This document shows positions 1 to 8,426 of a DNA stretch of 64,000 nt, piece by piece. The stretch covers positions 1 through 64,000 of the forward strand of contig QAYY01000001.1 in assembly GCA_003054665.1 (NCBI GenBank). Direction: 5' to 3'. Numbering within the stretch: position 1 is the first letter of the stretch; every line of letters begins with the position of its first letter. Origin of the DNA: Opitutaceae bacterium EW11. Its GTDB lineage: Bacteria; Verrucomicrobiota; Verrucomicrobiia; Opitutales; Opitutaceae. The translations under genes were made by a program, and so were the position numbers. Under the pieces are notes generated by a model. It was given only the letters and a program-made list of their open reading frames with translations, did not search any database and had not been told where the DNA came from.

Positions 1-89
1 AAGAGCTTACGGCTTCAGAAATTTTAACAACTACCGCCTCCGCGTTATCGCTCAGTGCGGCTAGCCCAAACCCATAGCAAACAACCATA

Positions 90-161
90 CACGGCTGCCC
101 CCAAACTTTGGTGTAGATCCCCAATCACGGCTGTCCCCAAACTTTGGTGTAGATCCCAAAA
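90..161. repeat. Tandem direct repeat, two 36-bp units
   Basis: Two head-to-tail copies (90-125 and 126-161) share the core CCCCAAACTTTGGTGTAGAT and differ at about three positions. They lie just beyond the 3' end of the tRNA-Asn gene. Two directly abutting units without spacers are not a CRISPR. They resemble the dispersed REP-type sequences found in intergenic regions of large bacterial genomes. Confidence 0.8.
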
Positions 162-183
162 TCGCACATCTCCTTAGTGGAGA

Positions 184-258
<75 letters not shown>

Positions 259-467
259 ATCGTCTTCCGCCCCTTTCAAGGCGTCAGAGCGGTCATTACT
301 ACGGGGCGCCCGCGAACACCGGCAACAAAAATCTTCGGCGAGTATGGGGAGGCAGGAAAGCGTCCGGACTCAACTCGCAACCAAGCGCCTGAATTGTGCC
401 TCTGGTGGCGAGTGCTGAAACACGCCTCAGTTGAAGCCGAAGACATCTCCAGTCCGTCCGGCCGAGG

Positions 468-914
468 TTATGCACTCACGCTTTCGAGGAAAATCGAAGT
501 CCGGTGGCGCTGGAGGAAGTATTTCTGGTCCGAATTGAAGCCGCCGACCCGTGGCGGATTGCCAGGATCGACACCCATCCGGCGCAGCGAGTCAGCGTCG
601 GCAATCGGTGAGATGAGCGTTTCGCCGGAGTCGGCAAACGAGATGAAACCGCGGTCGAAAAGATGATCGATCGACGGCGTGAGCAGCAGCCCATTCCCAG
701 CGGCCAGACGCTCCTCGTTGATCGATTCGCGCCACGGTTTGATGTGGCTGGCGGTGAGGTGGACGGGGTTTGAAACCTGCGTGACTCGGCAGCGAGTTTC
801 AAAGCGACTGACGTTGGTTTTGAACCGACCTTGGCCCAGGCGAGATTTGATGAGCGCCGCGCGTTCGGTTTGAGACAGCTCCGACGATTCAATCTTCCGT
901 TCTTCGAACCCACG
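468..914 (-). pseudogene. HNH endonuclease remnant (C-terminal part)
   Basis: A 148-residue open frame ends at 468 and carries the C-terminal half of a restriction-type HNH endonuclease. It contains a TERAALIKSRLGQGRFK segment, then the HNH core ASHIKPWRES, NGLLLTPSIDHLFDRG and a C-terminal SDQKYFLQRH segment. The frame is closed upstream by TGA at 915-917 and has no convincing start codon, so the 5' half is lost or shifted to another frame. The zinc-finger-like Cys usually found before the SHI motif is reduced to one (ETRCRVTQ). It is most likely a decayed mobile or restriction-associated gene next to a tRNA. The family call is firm; the extent of decay is inferred. Confidence 0.7.
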
Positions 915-1283
915 TCATCGAACGAGGGCCCCGGTAGGCGCTGAAGTTCGACGTCCTGGTCCACGCTGCGTCCACCCTGAGCGCTCAGATCGAAGGGGTG
1001 CTTCGCCGGTTGATACACGCGAGAGATCACTCGATCAGGTGAGAGACGCGCCTTCGGCGGTGTGATAGTTTCGCTGAAGACCCCACCACCCACCCTACCC
1101 CTCACGTCACGGCGTCGACACAGCCATGGCATGTCATTGTGCCTGCGCGCCTTCGTGCGTGCCCATCGAGCACCATCACCGGATATGGATCATCCTGCGG
1201 TGATGTTCCCATCGCTTTCCGCCCGCGCGGTCACCCCATTCCAGCCTACCCAACCCCAAAACGTTACAACCAGGAGCAATGCT
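915..1283. other. Intergenic, no gene seen
   Basis: This stretch lies between the HNH remnant and the start of the GH-A-like gene. Open frames here have low-complexity, Arg/Pro-rich translations without family signatures. The last 12 bases carry the AGGAG ribosome-binding site of the downstream gene (1272-1276). Nothing else recognisable was found. Confidence 0.5.
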
Positions 1284-4200
1284 ATGATCAAATCGGTGTT
1301 CTCAAAACAGGGAGACTTACCGGCAGCCGCCAGGCGCCCTCGGACCATTCCGAGAGGAGCGCTCGGACTGATATTGGGAGTGCTGATGGCCGCCCAGGCC
1401 ATCGGCCAGGACAATGTTGTCTTGTTCAATACGAAAGATACGGGCGAACACAAAGGGATCGATCTCTGGGGCTTCGACACCGCCTGGTTGTCGGAGGCGA
1501 ACATCGTTCGCGGCGTAAATTTCACGGGCAAGGAACGAACCGACGTGATCCGCTTGTCCTTCACCGGCGACACGCCGCTCGTGGATACGAATGGCGACGG
1601 TCGCAACGACGATCTCTCCGGCGCAGGCCTCGAGGAGTTCAACTCCCGGATGTCGCTCGTCAACACCTACACGGATGCCCACACCGCCCTCTATCTGAAC
1701 AACGATACGGACAACGGGACCAGCAATCCTTACCTCGGCAGCGGTGGCGTGGATCCCTACAAGTGGGCCGAGCTCATTGCCGTGACGGCACAAAAGTGCC
1801 AACTCGCCGGGCGCAAGGTGCTCTCGGTGGCTCCGTTCAACGAGCCGGACAATGGGACCTGGCAGGGGAACGTCACCCGATTCGGCGACGTCGCCTGGCA
1901 GCTTCGTTGGAGCGGGGCCTTCCCTGCCTTCAGCACTTCGGCCCCGAATCCCATTCGTATCATGGGCGGCAATACGCTGAACAACGACCAGGCGGCCGCC
2001 TGGTACGACACGCTCGACGGCTGGGGTTATGTTGAGGAAGGGAATACCCACCAGCTCGCCGGCAGTTTTGGGACCTATGCCGACTTTTACACCAAGGTGC
2101 GGGCAAACGGCGACGTCGCGACGAACGACGAGCTGCACAACGTCATGGAGGCGATGGTCGGTGCACAGTATGGCCTGAACGTCGGCATCTGGTGGGGCAC
2201 GGCTCAGCGCGCCCGCGGCGAATTCGTCAAAGCCAGCGACGGCATGCGGCTGGCCTACGCGGAAAACCGCCCCAACTGGACGGCCGCGTCGGTTTACCGG
2301 TCGCCGACGGGAAAGGTGCAGGCGTTTGTCGGCGAGTCGGAACGTCAGGCCAGGGCCACGACCTTCCGTTTCTTTTCGAAGGATCGCCCCGTATTCTACG
2401 ACGGCCATGGGCCGCTGCGGGCCTTTGACGTGACCACCACCGGCGCTCCGGGCTACCAGACGCCGAACCATCACAACGCTGAGCGCGTGCTCAACGTCAC
2501 GTGGGGCGAGGACGTGCAGCCCGCAATCGACGGCCGCTATTACCTCGTCAACCGCGCCAGCGGGCAAGTGATGGAGGTCGCCGGTGCCAGCGCCGACAAC
2601 GGCGCGACGATCGACCAGAATGTGTTCACCGGGGCCACCCACCAGCAGTGGGAGATTCACGCGCTGCCAAACACCCGCGGCGGAGATTACAGTTTCTTCA
2701 CGTTCGCAGCAGTCCACAGCGGCAAGGCGCCCGACGTGTACGGCTGGGCCCTCACCGAAGGCTCACCCGTCCGCCAATATGAACAGGCGACGAATCCGGA
2801 CTGGCCGTACCCGGGCGACAACCAAATCTGGTTCCTCGACTACGTCGAAAACGGTTGGTTCAGGATCGGCAGCGGCTGGAGCGGCCTCTATCTCACGACC
2901 GACGGGGCCACCATCGTTCAGCGTTCGGCCAACGATCAGCCCAGCCAGCAATGGCGCCTGATTCCCGTCGGGGCGGATCCGACGGACCGTACGCCTCCAT
3001 CCACGCCGATTGCAGTTCAGACCTGCGCTCAGAGCGCGTCGGTGCGGATTGGGTGGAAGTCCCACAAAAACAGCGAGGCCTGCACATACAACGTCCTGCG
3101 CTCGACCTCGCCAAACGGTCCGTTCGAAATCATCGCCCGGGGGCTGACGGCCACGTCCTACACGGACTCAGCGGCCAATCAGATCAAGCCTTACTACTAC
3201 GCCGTGGTGGCGGTCGATGCCTCGTACAATCGCTCCGCCAAGTCGAACGTCGCCAGCGCAACACCGACCGGTTCCCCGTCGCTCGTGGCGCACTACAAGT
3301 TCCAACTCGATGCCAAGGACGAAAGCGTCAACCACAACGACGGCGTGGCGGAGACTGGGGCTGGCTACGCGCCCGGCGGTCTCGATGGCAGCACGCTCGC
3401 GCTCAACGGAGATGGCTATGTCAGTTTGCCGGCGGAGATCGTCAACTATGACCAGGTCACCCTTGCCGCGTGGGTCTATTGGCGCGGTGGGCAAAACTGG
3501 CAGCGGATCTTCGATTTTGGCAACGGCACGGGTGAAAACCTCTTCCTGACCCCCGCCAACTGGTCCGGCACCAACATGCAGTTCACGATCACCAAGGAAG
3601 GGGTGGGAACGAACGACCTCATCGCTCCGTCCTTGCCTGTCGACGCTTGGTCCCACGTGGCCGTCGTGCTCGGGAACGGGACCGCCCAACTGTTCGTCAA
3701 CGGTGTGCTCAAGGCTTCGACGACCACGACGATCAAGCCTTCCGATATCAATCCGGTTCTCAACTACATCGGCAAGAGCCAGTGGCCCGACCCCCTGTTC
3801 AACGGCGCCATCGACGACTTCCGCATTTACAACCATGCGTTGAGCGCGGACGACGTGGCCGCCCTCGCCACGGCCAATCCGGAGATCCCGCCCGGACCGG
3901 CCAAGATTGCCCTGGAGAATTCCGATTTCGAGGCCGGCGTGGGCAGCTGGCCCGAGTTCGATGGTTTCGACAACCCGGCCCACGATGTCCCCGGCTGGAA
4001 GAATTATCCCACGGTCATAGACTCCGCCGGCGTAGAGGCCGGGAATGCCTGGTGGGGCACTTACAACGGGACGTTCTCCGCCTTCTTCTTCCCGGGCCGC
4101 GGAGCGTACCTTACGAGTCAATACACCATCAAGCCGGGCGATTCGTTCGACATCGGATACGTGGCCAAGATCTGGTGGGGACCGTCGCAATGGACGGCCA

Positions 4201-4793
4201 AGCTGTTCTATGACGTCCCGACGAACGTGATCGGCAGTGTCTCGTCGAACATCAGCGGCGGCTGGGCCAGCTACTCCGGCCGGATCGCCGCGACGCCCGA
4301 GTCGGTGGGCGGCAAGCTGGGCATCCTGTTTGTGAATACCGGTTCGGATGTGGCGACGCTCGATGCGGTCACCTTGGGTCTGGTCCTCCCGGAGACAGCA
4401 CCGCCCCTGCTCGTCGAGACCGACCGAACCGTCCTCGCCCCCGCAAACCACAAGATGGTGGAGGTGAAGATCACGGCTCGGTTCTTTGACCCGTCGGTCG
4501 ACCCCGTGAAGCTTGGCCTGAATGCGGCTTGCTTCATCGCGAGCAATGAACCCGACGACGGCGCTGAAGACGGCCATACGACGGGCGACGTCAACGGTTC
4601 CGATGGCTACACCTCGCCCGTTCGCGTCGCGCTCACCTGGGATGGCTCGGCCTACGTGGCTGTCGTCAACCTGCGCGCCGAGCGCAGCGAGTCCGGTTCA
4701 GGCCGGGTGTATACGATCGTCTGCGATGCCGTTGACGGTTCGGGCAAGAAATACACCACCAGTTGCGAAGTGACGGTCCCCTTGAAGGACTAG
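1284..4793 (+). CDS. Secreted multidomain glycoside hydrolase (clan GH-A-like) with ricin-like, FN3 and LamG modules
   Basis: A secreted protein of 1169 residues, probably acting on polysaccharide outside the cell. The start at 1284 has AGGAG seven bases upstream; the frame is open further upstream but without protein-like sequence. An N-terminal signal peptide (about 1-45) is followed by a (beta/alpha)8-like domain (about 45-410) with the motif APFNEPDNG, whose Glu187 matches the GH-A acid/base position. Glu289 (VMEAM) is a candidate nucleophile. A ricin-B-like beta-trefoil follows (about 410-570, NRASGQVMEVAG), then FN3 (about 575-665), a LamG/concanavalin-like domain (about 670-865, DDFRIYNHALS) and two beta-rich C-terminal modules. 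The precise GH family is not assigned. A strong hairpin at 4857-4882 follows. Confidence 0.75.
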   Translation: MIKSVFSKQGDLPAAARRPRTIPRGALGLILGVLMAAQAIGQDNVVLFNTKDTGEHKGIDLWGFDTAWLSEANIVRGVNFTGKERTDVIRLSFTGDTPLVDTNGDGRNDDLSGAGLEEFNSRMSLVNTYTDAHTALYLNNDTDNGTSNPYLGSGGVDPYKWAELIAVTAQKCQLAGRKVLSVAPFNEPDNGTWQGNVTRFGDVAWQLRWSGAFPAFSTSAPNPIRIMGGNTLNNDQAAAWYDTLDGWGYVEEGNTHQLAGSFGTYADFYTKVRANGDVATNDELHNVMEAMVGAQYGLNVGIWWGTAQRARGEFVKASDGMRLAYAENRPNWTAASVYRSPTGKVQAFVGESERQARATTFRFFSKDRPVFYDGHGPLRAFDVTTTGAPGYQTPNHHNAERVLNVTWGEDVQPAIDGRYYLVNRASGQVMEVAGASADNGATIDQNVFTGATHQQWEIHALPNTRGGDYSFFTFAAVHSGKAPDVYGWALTEGSPVRQYEQATNPDWPYPGDNQIWFLDYVENGWFRIGSGWSGLYLTTDGATIVQRSANDQPSQQWRLIPVGADPTDRTPPSTPIAVQTCAQSASVRIGWKSHKNSEACTYNVLRSTSPNGPFEIIARGLTATSYTDSAANQIKPYYYAVVAVDASYNRSAKSNVASATPTGSPSLVAHYKFQLDAKDESVNHNDGVAETGAGYAPGGLDGSTLALNGDGYVSLPAEIVNYDQVTLAAWVYWRGGQNWQRIFDFGNGTGENLFLTPANWSGTNMQFTITKEGVGTNDLIAPSLPVDAWSHVAVVLGNGTAQLFVNGVLKASTTTTIKPSDINPVLNYIGKSQWPDPLFNGAIDDFRIYNHALSADDVAALATANPEIPPGPAKIALENSDFEAGVGSWPEFDGFDNPAHDVPGWKNYPTVIDSAGVEAGNAWWGTYNGTFSAFFFPGRGAYLTSQYTIKPGDSFDIGYVAKIWWGPSQWTAKLFYDVPTNVIGSVSSNISGGWASYSGRIAATPESVGGKLGILFVNTGSDVATLDAVTLGLVLPETAPPLLVETDRTVLAPANHKMVEVKITARFFDPSVDPVKLGLNAACFIASNEPDDGAEDGHTTGDVNGSDGYTSPVRVALTWDGSAYVAVVNLRAERSESGSGRVYTIVCDAVDGSGKKYTTSCEVTVPLKD

Positions 4794-5138
4794 CGATGTC
4801 GGGGTGACGGCACCCCCAGCATGAATCCGCCCGCTGATTTGCCAGCGGTTTAGACCAGGGGTGGGCCGTGAGGCCCACCCCTGTGACGTTTCAACGGGGG
4901 AGCTTTCGCCCAGCTTGCTCGAGGGTCGACGACGTCCGCCACCGGCACCACGCGATTGCCGCGGCCGTCAACAGCCACACGTTTAGCTCTCACGGAGGAA
5001 ATACTCGGGCGTCGGCTATAGATATCGGCATAGCGCGGGCTATGGTGCGTGAGCAGTCCGCGCATCGCGATCACCGTGCCTTCCTCAGCCCGAGCGTATT
5101 CCCCAATCGGCTGGTCCGCACGCCGACCACGCGCCCAA
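4794..5138. other. Intergenic between convergent genes
   Basis: Apart from the hairpin at 4857-4882 nothing recognisable is present. The genes on either side converge on this region. Confidence 0.5.
4857..4882 (+). terminator. Hairpin, terminator-like
   Basis: A perfect 11-bp stem (AGGGGTGGGCC / GGCCCACCCCT) closes a GTGA tetraloop 64 bp after the stop codon of the GH-A-like gene. There is only a short T stretch (GTTT) a few bases later, so it is a plausible but not classical intrinsic terminator. Confidence 0.6.
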
Positions 5139-6848
5139 TCAGGTCCGCGGCGCTGCAAGGCTGACCTGTTTACGGATTCTGAGGAAAAAACTCCATTCGC
5201 CTTCCACGTTTTGGATTTTGATCAGGATCCGGTTCTTGCCGGGCTTTAGTTTCACCGCGACGAGGTCCTCGTCGATTTGGGTCATTCTGCGAACCCAACT
5301 GTTCTTCACCAGTTCGCCGTTCAGCCAGATTTTGACTCCGTCGTCGCTGCCGAGGCCGAACAGCGCCGGGCACGCCTCGGCGACGTCGAATTCCGCATAC
5401 GCGTATCCAACGCAGTACTCCATGCGACGGTCGTTGGCGAAATCCACGAGATCGCCGGTTGAGTTTACCGCCTCCCACGTATAGGTCGCGTTTTCGACGA
5501 CCTGCTGCTGTCCCGGCTGAGGCGCAACCGCGGCCGCGTCCTCAAAAAACTCCCGACTGAACGCGCTCAATTGGGTTTTGCGGGAAACGGCGTCGGGGCC
5601 GACGTTCACCTTCGTGAGCACCTGGACGCCATTTTCATCCGTGCGCTCGACAGTGGAGAAGTCCGCCTCGGTAACCGGAATCGGACGCAGCAGCAGCCAT
5701 TGGGGAATGCGGATGGGTTGTCCATACACGCTCCTGATCCAAGCAAGATCGAGCTCCCGGCGCGGGTTTGGGGCGGGCACTGTAAAATCAAACGTGCAGG
5801 TACCCTCCACGGGCTTGCCGTCGCGCAACGCGGGAATCGCGACGCATTGCGCGACCAGCGCCTTCACGGCCTTCTCTCGGAACAGTTCCGGCATTCTGGT
5901 GGCGGGCAAAAGCGTCGCAGAAACCACCTTTCCGTCCGCCGACACGGAAAGCTGAGCGGATATCTGCTCAATCCCCGCTTTCCGCAGCAAGGCCGGATCG
6001 AAAGGACTGTTCACAACGATCGGATCCGCCGAGCCCCGCGCATGAATCATTGGCCGAGTCGCCGCCAGCAGCCGCGCACGGTCCGGCCAGAATTGAGGAT
6101 TCTCCGGCGAGCAGGTATCAAGCAGCACAGAGAGTTGATCAAAAAAACGCGCCTGCTCCTGGGTGGTGCCGATATCACCGCTGAACAACGCGAGTCCGCC
6201 GCTCGTCAACAGCACCAGGCGCTCCCCGTCCGCCGGCTCATACTGCGAGAATTCCGACACGAGCTTCTGATCTTCATAGTTGGCCACCAGCCACGGCATA
6301 TGCGTCGCAGCGGCTACCCCCTGTTGGGCCTTCGAGTCATGTCTCACCCCGACAAACACCAGGTCAAACATGCCGCCATACAGACCCTTGAGCCGTTCAT
6401 AGAGATGACGGATTTTCCACACCGTCGAATAGGTGGCGCCACCCCAGCCCGAACCGCAATAAAGCACGACAAAGCGCGGCTCGGGTCGGCTTTTCAAATC
6501 TGCATCGACCAGCTTTTGGTCCTGAACGACTGCGAGACGGTTGATCAGCCGTCGGGTAAACTTGCCTTTCGCGTCAGCCCAGGATGGACCGACGTTCGAG
6601 GCTGCCGCGGCGTCCGTGTAGAACCGCCGGCATTCATCCAGCGACAACTCGCGGAAGAACAAGCGCCGCGCGCCACCGTCGACCGAGAAAAACGCGCACG
6701 GTCCGACTGCCTGGACCGGGGTTCCGGTGAAGGTGCCGCCTTTGCCGTCGCTCCAGCTGGAGGATTTCGCCGCCGCGGTCGCTGCTGCAGCAAGGAAGAA
6801 CACGGCCGTGGCTCTGAAGACGCTGGAGATCGATGACATGGGGCGCAT
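5139..6848 (-). CDS. Secreted protein with SHD1-like, thioredoxin-like and TonB-C-like parts
   Basis: A protein of 569 residues with a signal peptide (MSSISSVFRATAVFFLAAAA). The first part (about 25-75, WSDGKGG ... FRELS) looks like an SHD1-type beta domain. A thioredoxin-like segment follows (about 115-260, RFVVLYCGSGWGGATYSTVW, FDLVFVGVRHD), but the redox CxxC is missing. Residues about 290-370 resemble the TonB C-terminal fold (ISAQLSVSADGKVVSATL ... CTFDFTVP). The C-terminal part (about 450-565) contains DDGVKIWLNGELV and KPGKNRILIKIQN, as in beta-sandwich domains attached to verrucomicrobial secreted hydrolases. ATG at 6848 was chosen because the signal peptide follows directly; 6839 is an alternative. 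No function can be assigned; periplasmic or surface location is inferred. Confidence 0.65.
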   Translation of the reverse strand: MRPMSSISSVFRATAVFFLAAAATAAAKSSSWSDGKGGTFTGTPVQAVGPCAFFSVDGGARRLFFRELSLDECRRFYTDAAAASNVGPSWADAKGKFTRRLINRLAVVQDQKLVDADLKSRPEPRFVVLYCGSGWGGATYSTVWKIRHLYERLKGLYGGMFDLVFVGVRHDSKAQQGVAAATHMPWLVANYEDQKLVSEFSQYEPADGERLVLLTSGGLALFSGDIGTTQEQARFFDQLSVLLDTCSPENPQFWPDRARLLAATRPMIHARGSADPIVVNSPFDPALLRKAGIEQISAQLSVSADGKVVSATLLPATRMPELFREKAVKALVAQCVAIPALRDGKPVEGTCTFDFTVPAPNPRRELDLAWIRSVYGQPIRIPQWLLLRPIPVTEADFSTVERTDENGVQVLTKVNVGPDAVSRKTQLSAFSREFFEDAAAVAPQPGQQQVVENATYTWEAVNSTGDLVDFANDRRMEYCVGYAYAEFDVAEACPALFGLGSDDGVKIWLNGELVKNSWVRRMTQIDEDLVAVKLKPGKNRILIKIQNVEGEWSFFLRIRKQVSLAAPRT

Positions 6849-7347
6849 GGGCGCGACGAGGGCTGGGGGTTGATTCGCCGTCGTACGAGGGCATTGGCGC
6901 GCCTCGGGGGACGACGTGGGGTGGCCGGCCTTATAGCAGGAATCGCCGAAACCGCCTGTCGTCAAAATTGGGGACATCGCGAGCTTCGGCCAAAGCCGGC
7001 CCCCTTAAAAACCACGAGACCACTCGGTTTGGATCGTCTTTCCGGAAACCATCGCAACGCGCGAAGGAGTCGGAAGGGGACAAAGGAGTCGGAAGAGGAC
7101 ACGTCTCAACTCTCAACAAGACGTCCGGATGTCCGTTGGTGCCGAACGTCGACACGCGTTCCCGGGTGCGCGCTCGAGATGGCGCTTCGATGATCAACCT
7201 AGGTGACGTCATCGGGATCTTGGTTTGGGACGAAGTCACCAGACCGGGGCGGTTTCGCTCGTTGCGTTGAAAGCTCACTGGATGCTAGCGTCCGCGTCGT
7301 CCGGACCGTATCCACTCTTCCACTCCATCGCTCCGTCGCTTGACGCC
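6849..7347. other. Divergent intergenic region with repeat copy
   Basis: About 500 bp between two divergent genes. It holds an inverted copy of the 24-bp dispersed repeat (7097-7117), an imperfect short duplication GGAGTCGGAAGGGGACAAA / GGAGTCGGAAGAGGACAC just before it, and the palindrome ACCTAGGT at 7197-7204. No convincing coding sequence was seen. Confidence 0.55.
7097..7117 (-). repeat. Dispersed repeat, inverted copy
   Basis: GGACACGTCTCAACTCTCAAC is the reverse complement of the repeat found at 8328, 9948 and 14795 (GTTGAGAGTTGAG..GTGTCC), with one substitution. It is the only copy in this orientation. Confidence 0.7.
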
Positions 7348-8256
7348 ATGCCCGCCCCCACTGCCCTTCCCCGCGTCTATCTCTATGGAATGATCGTGTT
7401 CTCGACGATCCATCGGTTGAAAGCCGAGTACCCCGCGGCCGACGGCTACGCGGAGATCGAGGAAACGCATCGCGTGCCGGGCGGAGAAACCGGCAACTCC
7501 GCACTCGTATTGGCGACTTGGGGACATCCGGTGAAGGTCGCCGGGCCGTTCCTTGGCACCGCCACCCGGGACCCTGTCACCACGTTTCTCACCGCCCGAG
7601 GCATCGACTGCTCGGCGCTGCACTACGATGCGTCCTTCGATGGGGTGCGGGACTTGGTGCTCGTGGCAGGCCCAACGCGCACGGTATTCGGGGAGTTCGG
7701 CCGATACTTCGACGGGCCGCGGCGCTGGGCGGTTCCTGCGCGCTCCGATGTCGAGGCGGCGGACGTGGTCGGCCTCGATCCCTTTTTCGGCGAGCAATCG
7801 CTCGCGGTGGCCCGGCTGTGCCGGGAGTTGGGAAAACGCTACGTGACGATCGATTGCGCGCCGGAGAGCGAACTGCACCGCGGCGCGGCCGCGACCGTCG
7901 TATCGGGCGAACACCTACGGCAGCACTTCCCTTCCGCCGATCGGCGCGAGCTGCTGCGGAGGTATGCCGAAAGCTCGGCGGGCCTCACCATCTTTACCGC
8001 GGGTTCCGGCGAGATCCTGTTCGCACGCGCCGGGGGCGGCATCGGCTCCATCGGCGCATTCTCCATCCAACCGAAGAGCACGCTCGGCGCCGGCGATACG
8101 TTTCGCGGCGGGGTCGTCCACGGAGTGGCCGCCGGACTCGGCGACGCCGCCATCGTCCGTTTCGCCGCGGCGACGGCGGCGTGCGTCTGCGAGCGCTTCC
8201 CGATGGCGCACAACCCGCCCAGCCTAACCGAGGTCACCGCCCGCGCCGGCCTCTGA
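7348..8256 (+). CDS. PfkB-family carbohydrate kinase
   Basis: A 302-residue sugar kinase of the ribokinase/PfkB family that would phosphorylate a carbohydrate or nucleoside with ATP in the cytoplasm. The family's N-terminal substrate-binding glycine motif is seen in VPGGETGNSALVLATWG (about 45-60). The C-terminal signature is KSTLGAGDTFRGGVVHG, with the catalytic base Asp250. Length is usual for the family. ATG at 7348 is chosen; MIVFST at 7387 is a possible alternative. The gene stands alone between dispersed repeats, with GH8 downstream on the same strand. The substrate cannot be read from sequence. Confidence 0.85.
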   Translation: MPAPTALPRVYLYGMIVFSTIHRLKAEYPAADGYAEIEETHRVPGGETGNSALVLATWGHPVKVAGPFLGTATRDPVTTFLTARGIDCSALHYDASFDGVRDLVLVAGPTRTVFGEFGRYFDGPRRWAVPARSDVEAADVVGLDPFFGEQSLAVARLCRELGKRYVTIDCAPESELHRGAAATVVSGEHLRQHFPSADRRELLRRYAESSAGLTIFTAGSGEILFARAGGGIGSIGAFSIQPKSTLGAGDTFRGGVVHGVAAGLGDAAIVRFAAATAACVCERFPMAHNPPSLTEVTARAGL

Positions 8257-8327
8257 CTTTCGCTTCGCAGCCGCGGAGAAGGCTCGTCACAACTCGCAAC
8301 CACGCGTCTGAGGTCCGCCCCGGGGGT

Positions 8328-8351
8328 GTTGAGAGTTGAGGGCGTGTCCCC
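8328..8351 (+). repeat. Dispersed 24-bp repeat, copy A
   Basis: GTTGAGAGTTGAGGGCGTGT followed by CCCC, identical to the copy at 9948-9971. It is preceded by a more diverged AACTCGCAACCACGCGTCTGA segment that also occurs alone at 372-392. It lies between pfkB and the GH8 gene. Confidence 0.85.
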
Positions 8352-8426
8352 ATCCACCGCCTCCAGCAAAGCGCCGAATCCTCGACGGCCATTGCCGCGC
8401 CGCGGAGCTTGGACGATGGTTCACGG

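Noticed and set aside
90-161. 36-bp repeat as a CRISPR array
   Set aside because: Only two units, no spacers between them, and no cas genes in the window.
394-666. Plus-strand frame opposite the HNH remnant
   Set aside because: The reverse strand carries HNH motifs in another phase; this translation has no features.
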